Positions 29,873 to 39,844 of a DNA stretch of 64,000 bases are shown piece after piece. Position numbers and translations under genes: made by a program. The stretch's first letter is position 1. Every line of letters begins with the position of its first letter. The notes below the pieces were generated by a model that searched no databases, had not been told where the DNA came from, and was given only the letters and a program-made list of their open reading frames with translations. This DNA is from Agarophyton chilense (taxonomy: Eukaryota > Rhodophyta > Florideophyceae > Gracilariales > Gracilariaceae), in NCBI GenBank assembly GCA_030374765.1, contig JARGXX010000068.1, forward strand, positions 806,001-870,000, given 5' to 3'.

Positions 29873-29890
29873 TGATCTCCCGACTTAGAA
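29873..29890 (+). other. Primer-binding site of gypsy family B
   Basis: TGATCTCCCGACTTAGAA begins two bases after the LTR end. It aligns over 17 of 18 bases with the family A site at 4297-4314, although the LTRs of the two families do not resemble each other, so both families probably use the same tRNA primer. Confidence 0.65.
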
Positions 29891-30097
29891 GCCGTTCTCG
29901 GACTTTCGGGTTGGTCATCCACATGTTGGAATATCTCTTGGAAGAGGAAGCACCGTCGTGAAGATTTGTTGTAGTGGTCTCCTTGGGAAAGGGTGGAATT
30001 GGTTTTTATTTTTGTTTTGTGTTACGTCATCCGTTCTCCGGGAATCTCGTGATCGAATTTCATCGTTACCCCGAATCGGCGGTGTCGTGCCTGCAGC

Positions 30098-32128
30098 ATG
30101 ACGCCGCCTACCCGTGGTTCCAGGACTGAATCGAACCGTCAAGCGGATTCAGTGCCCCCGGCCCCGCCTAGGCCGAGGAGCTCAATTCCCGAAGGTCGGA
30201 ACGATTCCGGTATCGATCCGGACACTCGGAGAGCACCCTCAGTGGTTTCAGGTCCTCGAGAGGTCGTGGCTGTGGGCCCAGCTCCAGTGGTGGAGACCCC
30301 CTCAGCAGCACCCCGAAGTCGGGCCGACCCTGAATTACAGCTCCTGGAGACTCGAATCGATATCGCCAACGCGGCTCACATCGAGCTCCTTCAGGAGGTT
30401 ACTACCCTCCGCCTCAAGGTGGAGGACGCCCAGGTGCGGGGAGTCGCCGATGACCTTCGTACCCTGAGGAGGGATGTGAACTCCCTTTTGGAAAGCTTTG
30501 GTACCCCTGGGGTCTTTATCCAGGAGTACCGGAGCCTCGTGGAGGAACACCGCGTGCAAGCGGAACGCTTCCGAGCTCGGCTGGACACCCTCGAGGCCAT
30601 TATCCGTATGGACGGAGACACAGAAGCCTCGAAGGATAAACCCGACGTTTCGGAAGACGAAGAACACCGCTCCGCTAAACGGGACCGCCGCAAGTCCAGG
30701 AAGAGGGTTCACCTCCAAGAGGATTTATCGGATTCCGATCCCAATCGCTCGCCATCGAGTTCGTCCTCCGAATCTTCGGATAGTGAAGATGAACGCCGGT
30801 CATCCCGGGCGACTCGGTCGAAGGCTACTTACACCTCTCAAGGGGCAATCCGTACCCGGAAGAAGGGTAGGAAACACCTTGGATTAAGGGAGCTGAAGCC
30901 GACGAATCCTCTCTATCGGAAGCTGCTATCGTACCGCTATTACCGGTTGGATAACCCTTCGGGAGATCGAACATCCCGCGGAACGGGTAAGGTCAAGGAC
31001 TACATCAAAAGGCTGAGCATCACCCTACAGAAGAGGGAGTTCACAGGAACAGACCCAATTCTGGTGCTCGATTTCCTTGCGAGGTTCGTCCAGGAGGCTG
31101 ACATCCTCGGTATGAGTGAAGCGTAAGCGTATCTTGCATTACCCTATTTCTTAAAGGGGATGGTTGAAGACCAGTTCAACTCCGTCCGTGGATCATCCCG
31201 AGCCTCGGAAGGGGGAGTCACGTGCTGGCCCAAAGCGGTGCAGTACCTCTTGAGGTCATACGCTACTGGAAATGCGATTCAGGAAGCAACCCTTGCATTA
31301 AGGGATACGCGGCAGAAGCCGATGGAAACCGAAACGGTGTATTCAACTCGCTTGAATAAAGCGTTTCACCGATACGGGAATGTATTCCCCGCCTACGAGA
31401 GATGCTCCATGTTTGTGGATGGTTTGGACCCCTCGATAAGGGCATTGGTTGCCCGACATCGGGAAGAGAAGCGCAAGCTGACCTACTTGGAACTGGTTCA
31501 GTACGCCCATGCTGAAGGGGATACTCTCCGTGCCCGGCAGAACCGAAAGAGTCGGCCGACAAGTGCACTCCTCGCCGATGGAGGTAACTCGTCTTTGTCA
31601 CTCGCAGGAGGCCCTGCCCCTGTGGGGGTCAATGATAACATTCACTTCATGGGAAGTAACCCCGAATCTATGGGTACGTCTGAGTTGCCGTCGACATCCA
31701 CTCCGACTACGGATGAAGCCCCTGCGCTCTATACGCAAGGACGGAGGGTGCCAGCTGCATCGCTACCTTTTGCGAATACCGCTGCTCGGTTCTCTCGCCC
31801 CGGATGGAGGGATACAGCACCACGTCGCGTGGATTCACGTCCACAACCGAACCCGGCAGAGCTGATTTGCTATTTGTGTTACCTCCGTGGTCACAAAGCA
31901 CCAGACTGCACATTTCCCCTGCGGGAGGGTTCACAAATTATCGCTCAGTACGAGGCTCTGACCCCTGAGGAGAAAGCTCGAGTCCCGAGTAGGTCCTATG
32001 AAGAACAAAGGATACTCCGAGCTCACCTTGCTGACAGGGATACAGAACTTGTACCCGCGAACGGGGAACAACCGGTCCCCTTCGAGGCAGCTGCACCGAA
32101 TTCGGTGGGGTCCGCTTCGAAAAACTAA
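30098..32128 (+). pseudogene. Gag of gypsy family B (about one break)
   Basis: Capsid precursor. An N-terminal Pro/Arg-rich leader is followed by a heptad-rich helical segment around 'LLQEVTTLRLKVEDAQ', an acidic and Ser/Arg-rich linker, and then the capsid-like core ('YIKRLSITLQKREFTGTDP', 'AFHRYGNVFPAYERCSMFVD'). A retroviral-type zinc knuckle near the C-terminus, 'CYLCYLRGHKAPDC', would bind RNA. The core matches the gag of family C at 63020-63728. Pol begins in another frame immediately after gag, as in Ty3/gypsy elements that use programmed frameshifting. Confidence 0.85.
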
Positions 32129-32130
32129 AC

Positions 32131-35100
32131 TTGGGAGTCTCCCCTGCGGGAGGGGCGTCTTCTAAGCCGGAGTTGAAGACGCCCGAGGCGCTCCAGCTTC
32201 GCTCCCCAGCTGTGACTATCCTTTCAAGGAAAACGGCTGACACCGACGTTAACTCGGGATACTTTAGTGTCCTCCGTCGCCCGTGGATACGGTCCCGTAA
32301 TCTCCGTATTCCGGATCGAGTTATGGTAATGGACAAGCGGAATTATAAAGTATTCGCCGACTTCGGCCTGTCCAACCAGTTTATGGTTCGTCAAATATCT
32401 GTCCTGGATACAGGAGCCGCTCCTAACTTAATTCATGTGGAATTGTTACCCCCGATGCTCCGGGTCCAAGTTACTACCGGTCCACGTTTGGATATCGCCG
32501 ATGCGAACAACAACCCGCTACGGACACTGGGTACAATTTCCCTCATGGTGAGGTTAGGCTCCTATCTCGTTCAACTGGAGTTTATTGTATGCAAGTCACT
32601 TGCAGTACCAGTCATACTGGGTTGTGACTTTTGCGACCGCTTCGTGGAAGCCATCCGTCCTCGGAATAGAACTGTGGAACTCGAAGACGGGTCTACGATC
32701 CCAATCGTTCGTAAACCCTTACAGGGAGCAGCGCGAACACGCGTTCCTCTCCCCGTCGCGCAGGAATCTGTGAAGAAGGACCCGGTGTCTACACGGGTAA
32801 AGGTTGCGAAGTCAGTGGCTATCCCGCCAGAAACCCAGGTATGGGTCACAGTTGTTACCAAGCAAATTGGTGTGCATGTGGTACAACCGAACCCGTCTCT
32901 GTATACGCGGCGTCAACTCGCCCTTGCGAATGGGGTTGTCTCCGTGGAACCGGATAAACCTTTCAATGTTTTGGTAGCCAACTTTGGAAAGACAACGCAG
33001 CATTTGGTCAAACACCAGATCCTGGGTTCTGTTCTTCCACACCCGCATGCGGTCGTACCTACAAAGATCTCTATCGCAGAGGTCCTTGGTGTGGCGGACC
33101 CTAAGGAGGGGGAGGACACTGCCGAAATCGCGGAAGACGGTGAGCATACGACTGCAGCTCCACACGCTGAACACTTTGAACCTCAGGAGGTTACGGCCCC
33201 TATCACAGGAGCAGACCAGAGGGATCCTGTTCAGGAATTGGGAAAATGGGATCTCAACCATGTACCCGCATCTCATCGGGAGAAGCTGAGGCACATGCTT
33301 CGTGAATTTACCCCCATGTGGGATGGTTCCCTTGGAACTATTGGGATTACAGAACACCGCATCGACTTGTTACCGAACACTCGGCCTATTGCCCAACACC
33401 CTTACAGGGCTGGACCGAAAGCTCGGGAAGAGGAGAAATCTCAGGTGGAGAAGATGCTTAAATCGGGCGTAATTGAACCTGCCCAGTCCGCTTGGGCCTC
33501 ACCAGTGGTGTTAGTTCCGAAACCGGATGGATCGTGGCGTTTTTGCATCGATTACAGACGCCTGAACGAGGTAACCATTAAGGATGTGTACCCGATCCCT
33601 CGGATGGACGAATACATCGACTCCCTTGGGAGCGCTACTGTTTTCTCTACCCTCGACGCCAATTCGGGCTACTGTCAAGTCCCTATTAGGGAGGAAGATC
33701 GAGACAAAACGGCTTTCGTGTGTCATCAAGGACTTTTCCGATTCCGGAGGATGCCTTTTGGGTTGACAAATGCCCCCGCAACGTTTCAACGAGCGATAGA
33801 CATTCTGTTGGCTCCCTTCAAGTGGAGGACGTGTCTAGTGTATTTAGAAGACATTATTGTCTTCTCCAACAACCTGGATGATCACCTCGAACACGTCAGG
33901 GACGTAATGAAGATACTCCGCGACGCGGGAATCACCTTGAAACTCAAGAAGTGCGAGTTTTTCACCGATTCGGTTAAATATCTGGGTCATATCATCCGTC
34001 CCGGACAGCTTTCAATCGATGAAGTACGAGTGAAATCCTTGAAGGAAGCAAAACACCTGAAAACTCAAACGGAGTTGCGATCCTTCTTAGGTCTGTGTAA
34101 CGTGTATCGCCGATTCGTACCGAACTTTGCGGATATTGCCACCCCCCTCAACAGGCTCCTGACGAATGGACAACCAGTTGAACTGGAACCTTTTGGCGAC
34201 GCGGAAGCGTCTGCCTTCACGGCACTGGTGAATGCCGTAACATCACCGCCAATCTTGGCTCTACCCAATCCTGGGCTCCCTTACGAAGTGGACACCGATG
34301 CTAGTGCAAACCAAGTAGGGTTTGCACTGTTCCAATCCTCTGAGGATGGTGAACGTCACCCTATTGGGTACTGGTCACATTCCCTGAATGTCCATGAAAG
34401 GAACTACTCGGTCTCCGAGAAAGAATGTTTAGCCGTCGTGTGGGCCTTAGCTACACTTCGCCCCTATCTGATGGGTACTCGTTTCAAAGTCCATACGGAC
34501 CACGCATGCTTGCGTTGGCTCCTGGAGATCTCCGAACCCTCGGGCCGCCTTATGCGCTGGCGTCTCCGACTGTCGGAATTCGACTTTGAGATCCTGTACA
34601 AGAAAGGGAAGCTGAACACTCAGGCTGATGCACTATCCCGCTTGGGAACAACAGCGGAAACGGAACCCTACGAGGACGATGACATCCCATGCTTTATGGT
34701 ATCGGACCTCGAGGGAGGAGCTCAACCGCTGACGGATGATGTTTGTGACGATATACTCGTCAACGAGAGTCTGGATTCGCGGACCGGCTCTTTTATACCT
34801 ATCTCTCCAGAGGAGATGATACGCGAGCAACAGCTCGACCCATTCTGTACACGGCTTCGGGCTCGCCTCAACGGAGGATTTCAGTTACCTTTCGAGGACG
34901 ACGATCAGGGTTACCTAATCAGGACTGTTGGACCTCGCCCGAGGATAGTGGTGCCGCACACCCTACAACAGAGGGTATTACACCTCACTCACTATTTGAA
35001 GGTTGGCACCCACCCCGGGGGAAGAAAACTGTACCTCACGTTGAGAAGGGACTTTTACTGGCCGGCAATGGCATTCGATTGTTACGCCGTCAGACGGGCC

Positions 35101-36672
35101 TGCGCCAATTGCGCCAAGAATGACGTCAAACTTCGGAAGCACTCTAAGAAGTTGACGCTGTTCCCGGCACGGGCTCCACTCGAATTCGTGGCCATAGACA
35201 TCCTAGGGGAGTTTATCAGAACGCCCCGAGGTCATCGGTATCTGCTTGTCATTTCTGACAGATTCTCTAAGTTAACGAGAACTGTGCCGCTGAAGCGGAT
35301 CACCGCCGCTACCGTCGCGCAAGCGTTCGTGACCCATTGGGTATTCGTATATGGACCGCCGGTGCAGTTGTTATCCGACAACGGAGGGCAATTCGCATCA
35401 AAGTTCTTTCAGGATGTATGTCGAATCCTTGATGTAAGGAATTTATTTGTTACTACGTATCACCCTCAGGGGAATGGCCAGGTGGAGAGGTTTAACCGCA
35501 CGATACTCAACGATTTGAGATCGTTTGTTGCGGATCACCCCAAAAAGTGGGACTTGTACACAGACACTATCACGTATGCATACAACACCCAGGTACATCG
35601 GGTTACATCTTTATCCCCATTCGAACTGGTACTGTCGAGGACACCGCCGCCGGTCGCCATCGAGGCTCAACCGACGCTGTCGACGTACCCGTCACCGGGA
35701 TTGTACCGAGAAGCCTGGAAGGAGAGGCTTACGAAGATGGTGCCGATAGCCCGGAAAGCAATGGACAGAGCTCAACGCGCCTACAAGAAGGACTTTGACA
35801 ATCGGGTCCGTAAACCTCTACCCCAGGTGGAGCCCGACGACTTCGTCTTCCTTCGAAAGGAATACTACAATCCTGAAAAGGAACGTAGGCACAAGCTTTC
35901 GCCAATTGTGGACGGACCCTATCGGGTGGTTTCTGTAGACCCGGACACGGTGGTATTGGATATCGCTAACCGCCACGAACGGATCTCCAGGGACCGCATC
36001 ACACGAGCGCCCAACCCAAATGTGGAAGTGGTGTCAGCACCAACGCCCTCCACAGGGGATGATTCAACGGAAGTTAACCTGTCAGGCGGAGATTCGAACA
36101 CCCGCCCCGTTATACTTCCGCACCCGGAACGTGGTTTAACCGACCTACCGGAAACTTCGGATATTCCCGAACCTGGGCCCGCTCCCTCAAGGGCCCAGCC
36201 AACGAACTCTTACAGAGTTACTCCCCCACCGGAGGTAGTCAAGCCTCCTGGCTCTCCGCCTAAGGAGGGGGAGGAGGACTTAGTTCCTTCGCAGGAAGAT
36301 GTTTCGGCGTCCGCCAGTCGCCCTAACAGGGAATCTAGTTCTCACAGTGAGACGGCGAGCCCGACCGAGCCGGCGACAGAGAAGTCACAACCCCAGCGTA
36401 TGGGTAGCGACATCACCTCCGACCCAGCTGAGCATGACGTCAGAAAAGATGACGAAACCCCGCCTAGGGAGAGTCGTGTGGAGAACTCCGCACCCGGAAC
36501 GCCTACAGAGCCGACGATCACCCGCCGCCGCGGAAGAGACACTGAGGTGTCGCACACTCAAACCCCGCTTTCTCGGGAACGAGCTGTGTCAGCGGACCCG
36601 CACGGGGAAGATCTCGACGACGAGGTTGACCAAATTTGGCTCTCCGTTATGGAATGGGAAAGAAATGAGTGA
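32131..36672 (+). CDS. Pol polyprotein of gypsy family B
   Basis: One open frame of 1513 codons. Domains in order: aspartic protease ('SVLDTGAAPNLIH', about residue 90); reverse transcriptase ('RRLNEVTIKDVYPIPRMD', 'RMPFGLTNAPATFQ', and the catalytic block near residue 571); RNase H ('VDTDASANQVGFALFQ', 'TDHACLRWLL', about 715-850); integrase with its His2Cys2 finger (about 950-1000, ending 'CANCAKND') and core ('IDILGEF', 'LSDNGGQFASKFF', 'TTYHPQGNGQVERFNR'), and a GPY/F-like module ('IVDGPYRVVSVD', about 1260). The last 220 residues are Pro/Ser/Glu-rich and disordered. No chromodomain is fused; it lies downstream in its own frame. Family: Ty3/gypsy, chromovirus-like. Codon choice differs from the GC-rich host genes. 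Confidence 0.92.
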   Translation: MGVSPAGGASSKPELKTPEALQLRSPAVTILSRKTADTDVNSGYFSVLRRPWIRSRNLRIPDRVMVMDKRNYKVFADFGLSNQFMVRQISVLDTGAAPNLIHVELLPPMLRVQVTTGPRLDIADANNNPLRTLGTISLMVRLGSYLVQLEFIVCKSLAVPVILGCDFCDRFVEAIRPRNRTVELEDGSTIPIVRKPLQGAARTRVPLPVAQESVKKDPVSTRVKVAKSVAIPPETQVWVTVVTKQIGVHVVQPNPSLYTRRQLALANGVVSVEPDKPFNVLVANFGKTTQHLVKHQILGSVLPHPHAVVPTKISIAEVLGVADPKEGEDTAEIAEDGEHTTAAPHAEHFEPQEVTAPITGADQRDPVQELGKWDLNHVPASHREKLRHMLREFTPMWDGSLGTIGITEHRIDLLPNTRPIAQHPYRAGPKAREEEKSQVEKMLKSGVIEPAQSAWASPVVLVPKPDGSWRFCIDYRRLNEVTIKDVYPIPRMDEYIDSLGSATVFSTLDANSGYCQVPIREEDRDKTAFVCHQGLFRFRRMPFGLTNAPATFQRAIDILLAPFKWRTCLVYLEDIIVFSNNLDDHLEHVRDVMKILRDAGITLKLKKCEFFTDSVKYLGHIIRPGQLSIDEVRVKSLKEAKHLKTQTELRSFLGLCNVYRRFVPNFADIATPLNRLLTNGQPVELEPFGDAEASAFTALVNAVTSPPILALPNPGLPYEVDTDASANQVGFALFQSSEDGERHPIGYWSHSLNVHERNYSVSEKECLAVVWALATLRPYLMGTRFKVHTDHACLRWLLEISEPSGRLMRWRLRLSEFDFEILYKKGKLNTQADALSRLGTTAETEPYEDDDIPCFMVSDLEGGAQPLTDDVCDDILVNESLDSRTGSFIPISPEEMIREQQLDPFCTRLRARLNGGFQLPFEDDDQGYLIRTVGPRPRIVVPHTLQQRVLHLTHYLKVGTHPGGRKLYLTLRRDFYWPAMAFDCYAVRRACANCAKNDVKLRKHSKKLTLFPARAPLEFVAIDILGEFIRTPRGHRYLLVISDRFSKLTRTVPLKRITAATVAQAFVTHWVFVYGPPVQLLSDNGGQFASKFFQDVCRILDVRNLFVTTYHPQGNGQVERFNRTILNDLRSFVADHPKKWDLYTDTITYAYNTQVHRVTSLSPFELVLSRTPPPVAIEAQPTLSTYPSPGLYREAWKERLTKMVPIARKAMDRAQRAYKKDFDNRVRKPLPQVEPDDFVFLRKEYYNPEKERRHKLSPIVDGPYRVVSVDPDTVVLDIANRHERISRDRITRAPNPNVEVVSAPTPSTGDDSTEVNLSGGDSNTRPVILPHPERGLTDLPETSDIPEPGPAPSRAQPTNSYRVTPPPEVVKPPGSPPKEGEEDLVPSQEDVSASASRPNRESSSHSETASPTEPATEKSQPQRMGSDITSDPAEHDVRKDDETPPRESRVENSAPGTPTEPTITRRRGRDTEVSHTQTPLSRERAVSADPHGEDLDDEVDQIWLSVMEWERNE

Positions 36673-37270
36673 GGCCCGTCGGGGATAGCTCAGGAGAGTG
36701 CTAGCGCGTGTCAAAAGCGCCACCTCACATCCGTTTGTGGAGTGGCAACCGGTGCCCGCGCATTTATGTGGCACACGTCGAATGGCACCGAGCCAATCAA
36801 AAGGCTCTGACGACCAACCGTCGCGCAAACCGCCTCACCGAGCCAATCAAAAGGCTCTGACGACCAACCGTCGCGCAAACCGCCTCACCAGGCCGATCAA
36901 AAGGCTCTGACGACCAACCGTCGCACAAACCGCCTCCGTCGCACGGCGCGTTGCACAAGAGCAACCTTCGTCCCCGTAGCTCGGGTTGACGTTGAAGTCT
37001 TACCCCCCTGAGATTGGAGACGCTACCGAGTCGCATTTTATCAACCGTAACGGAATCTAAGAACACCGTTGTTATCGGGAAGATCTCTGCTTTATGAAGA
37101 ACTCAAAACTGGGCCGTTTTGACTCCGTAAACGGAAGTTACAACGTAGCCCACAGGCCACTCAGCGCCGTTTGGACAAAGCGCTGAGACCCGCTCGCAAC
37201 ACGGAAAAGAACCCACCGGGTGTGTCTAGACCCTACGTTAACACCCTCAAAGGAACTTGAGCGTTCCAAG
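36673..37270. repeat. Spacer between pol and chromodomain with a 50-bp tandem repeat
   Basis: About three copies of a 50-bp unit (from 36787 to about 36936) containing GAGCCAATCAAAAGGCTCTG and CGACCAACCGTCGCGCAAAC. GAGCC...GGCTC within each unit is a small inverted repeat (GAGCCaatcaaaaGGCTC), so each copy can form a hairpin. The rest of the spacer shows no coding signal. Confidence 0.75.
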
Positions 37271-37510
37271 ATGGAAGAGAAGCCCGAACAGGGAAAAGTG
37301 TACCCGCAGGAATTCGTTATCGATCGCATCGTGCGTCACATCTACACCCCCGAGGGAGAAGTTCGCTACCAAGTCCGATGGTACGGATTCTCGCCTGAGG
37401 AGGATACAGTGGAACCCATTGAGCACCTTCCGAGGTCTAAGGTTTTATCCTATCACCGACGCGCTCGGGTAACCTTGCCTCCAAATCTGGATCGTGCCCA
37501 AGTCGGGTAA
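37271..37510 (+). CDS. Stand-alone chromodomain frame of gypsy family B
   Basis: 79 codons from the ATG at 37271. The chromodomain signature is clear: 'EFVIDRIVRHIYTPEGEVRY' followed by 'VRWYGFSPEEDTVEPIEHL'. In other chromoviruses this domain is the C-terminal tail of integrase and steers insertion to marked chromatin. Here it is a separate frame about 600 bp after pol. It could be joined to integrase by splicing or made separately. Family C shows a chromodomain remnant in the same place. Confidence 0.85.
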   Translation: MEEKPEQGKVYPQEFVIDRIVRHIYTPEGEVRYQVRWYGFSPEEDTVEPIEHLPRSKVLSYHRRARVTLPPNLDRAQVG

Positions 37511-37909
37511 ACCACCACGGGAACTGGTGTGGATGCGACCTCGAAGTGAGGAAGATGTTGGACCTCTGAAGAGGAATTCAGGAGAGTATCCCGAAGAACA
37601 CGTATTGAGAGGGAATGTCTACTGGCCCTCGGCCTAGCGCCGTTAACCGGGGAACACAACACCGGTTATCGGGACAATTTATAATGAAAAAGGAAAAGAA
37701 GACCCACGAAGTGGAGAAGAAGATTAAGAAGAAGATTGGACCCTAGGAAGGAAAGAAGATGAAGAAGAAGATGAACAAGATTCTAAGAAGGAAGAAGAAG
37801 AGAAGTAGAAGTTAAGATCCTAGGAAGGAAGAAAAAAGGAAGTTATGCAAACATCAGAAGTTTACTATTGTCGCCAAGCTATGGACTCCACAATTGCCCG
37901 AAGGCGGAA

Positions 37910-39637
37910 CTACGGAAAGCCCGAGGAGGAACCCGCCCCACCGTTGGGATTCTGACCCCGATGGTACGCCGAGGCGAAAGCCAACATCTGGCTCACATCC
38001 GTCATACCCGAGGGAATCGGAATGCCTGCGTTCACGAGGCCTTGTCGCACACTATCCGCTTGCGGAGTGGCAACCGGCGCCTGCGCAAGGTTGTTCACAC
38101 CCCACCCGGGGGGAGCAGATGAACCGCCGCCGGATGCATTCGCCGCCGCAGCTGAGGTCGTTCCCACTGGTTGGAAGGGTGCAGATGGCTCCACAGGGAG
38201 TACTCTACTAGGAGCTGGCACTTCGTTATCCAACGCTGGATCGTCCAGGTCTACTGTAGGCTCGTACTCGTAATCGTCGGTATAAATGAACCCCGTCGGG
38301 TGTCCCACCGGCATCAGTCGAGGCGAGTCAATCAGCGCCCGTGCTTGCGCCGCGCTGATGCGAACCCCTTCGAAGGGATTGTAATAGACCCAGTTACCGG
38401 AGCCCGGATCGTACCGGCCAGGAGACTTGTCTCGCGCGGATCCTTCCCCTGCGGGCTGATTTGCCACTGGAACTCGATCCCATTGGGTGTTGTCGATCAC
38501 GTCCAAGATTGGATACAGGTCCTGCACGTTGCTGGCCGAACCCAACGCTGGGAGAAGGTCGATCTGACGCATGATGGTCCGTAGCATCGGAGGAATATAC
38601 CAGATACGGAAATGGTCATGAGCATCCCAGAGGAGGTGCGCCGCTACGCGGGCTGCCCACTCGGCTGCAACGAGGGCCCAGTATCCCGAGTTCGGGTCGT
38701 GCATCAAACGAGACCCGATATAGTAGATACATGGGGGCAGTTCAGCAAAGCACCCTCGGGGGACCTCGACCTTACTCCACCAAGCTGGAAGGGGCACGAA
38801 TCGCCCAACCTTCGCCGTGTTACGGATACGCTCCAGTTTCACGTGGGGATACGGGACAAGGAACCCGAAACGGGAGCGCGAGCGGCGCTCGAAGCGCACG
38901 CTTCGATCAAACCCATACTGGGTAAACTGCCGCTGAAGGTACCTGAATTCAGCCCGAAGGATGGGACGACTCCATTGGAGCATACCTTCTCGGAGAGGAA
39001 AACCCGGTCCGCGGAACTCGGCTTTGGGAAAGGCTGCCAGGTTATCCCCGTAGGAGACCTCACCGTACGTGCGGTAATAGGCGACATCGAACCCGTACTC
39101 CGGGGGAACCAGATGGTCAAAGCGTGACCTCTCCAATCGCTGGTAGGCCAGAGCCGCCATCGCTGCGCGCCCCTTGTCCAGGGACTCCCCGCGACTGCGG
39201 TATAGATACTGAGGCTCTATGGCTACCCGCGCCCTCCAATCGGGAGAACATACAACCTCAACAGATAGGCCACCCGGCAATAAGCCGTCCTCCACGTAGG
39301 AGTCGATGAGCTCATCGTCGCGAACCGCTGTCGGATGGAACCACGGAGCGCGGGAATATATCACCGGATCGGTAAGGGGACTCCACCTTCGAAAGGATTC
39401 GTTTGAGATCCAACCTCTGGAGTTTGCTACCAAGGGCATCGCATGAGCAGAGTTCCACGCCACCGCGGTGATGTCCAAATCCTCCTGAGGATGTCGGTTG
39501 CCCGCCGAGGCAGAAGGTTCGGTATCTGACGGAGCCGCATCCAAACCGGAGAAATATCCACCCTGCTGGGGAGCTTCGTTGTCCGCCGGCGCGGAGGCCG
39601 ATGGCCACGAGAGTGGGTTGATGACGTATAGGTTCAT
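37910..39637 (-). CDS. Long antisense ORF between chromodomain and 3' LTR of gypsy family B (novel accessory protein)
   Basis: 575 codons from a true ATG (complement of 39635-39637), on the strand opposite to gag-pol, so a transcript would start near the 3' LTR. No family is recognised. The N-terminal 80 residues are polar. A folded-looking middle follows, with 'FGFLVPYPHVKLERI', 'VGRFVPLPAWWSKVE', 'RGCFAELPPCIYYIGSRL', 'HDPNSGYWALVAAEWAARVA', 'LLWDAHDHFRIWYIPPML'. A Ser/Gly/Pro-rich C-terminus ends in a short helix-like block ('VRQGLVNAGIPIPSGM'). The middle and the C-terminal block both have counterparts in the antisense frame of family C (55552 to about 57190), which is well diverged. Conservation of protein blocks in two lineages at the same site argues for a real gene. 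There is no signal peptide and no obvious membrane segment, so it is not an evident envelope. Function unknown. Confidence 0.75.
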   Translation of the reverse strand: MNLYVINPLSWPSASAPADNEAPQQGGYFSGLDAAPSDTEPSASAGNRHPQEDLDITAVAWNSAHAMPLVANSRGWISNESFRRWSPLTDPVIYSRAPWFHPTAVRDDELIDSYVEDGLLPGGLSVEVVCSPDWRARVAIEPQYLYRSRGESLDKGRAAMAALAYQRLERSRFDHLVPPEYGFDVAYYRTYGEVSYGDNLAAFPKAEFRGPGFPLREGMLQWSRPILRAEFRYLQRQFTQYGFDRSVRFERRSRSRFGFLVPYPHVKLERIRNTAKVGRFVPLPAWWSKVEVPRGCFAELPPCIYYIGSRLMHDPNSGYWALVAAEWAARVAAHLLWDAHDHFRIWYIPPMLRTIMRQIDLLPALGSASNVQDLYPILDVIDNTQWDRVPVANQPAGEGSARDKSPGRYDPGSGNWVYYNPFEGVRISAAQARALIDSPRLMPVGHPTGFIYTDDYEYEPTVDLDDPALDNEVPAPSRVLPVEPSAPFQPVGTTSAAAANASGGGSSAPPGWGVNNLAQAPVATPQADSVRQGLVNAGIPIPSGMTDVSQMLAFASAYHRGQNPNGGAGSSSGFP

Positions 39638-39831
39638 TCCCTTGAGAGGGCTAGTCGAAACCGCTGCTGCGAGAAGTTGCTTATCGCCGAAAGTCGGAGG
39701 AGTAGAAGAAAGTTGTACCTATGTGCCGGTTTTGTGGCGATCCTCAGAAGTGGTGAAGGACCCCATTGGGAGAAGTATGTATAGTGATCGGAAAGCTAGA
39801 CACCCGCGGCTCGGAATGTTCTTCCTCGTCT

Positions 39832-39844
39832 TAAGGAGGGGGAG
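39832..39844 (+). other. Polypurine tract of gypsy family B
   Basis: AAGGAGGGGGAGA directly abuts the 3' LTR start TGTAGAGC, the expected place for the plus-strand primer. Confidence 0.85.

Noticed and set aside
37910-39637. Antisense ORF as a captured envelope gene
   Set aside because: It is on the strand opposite to gag-pol and shows no signal peptide, transmembrane segment or fusion motif.
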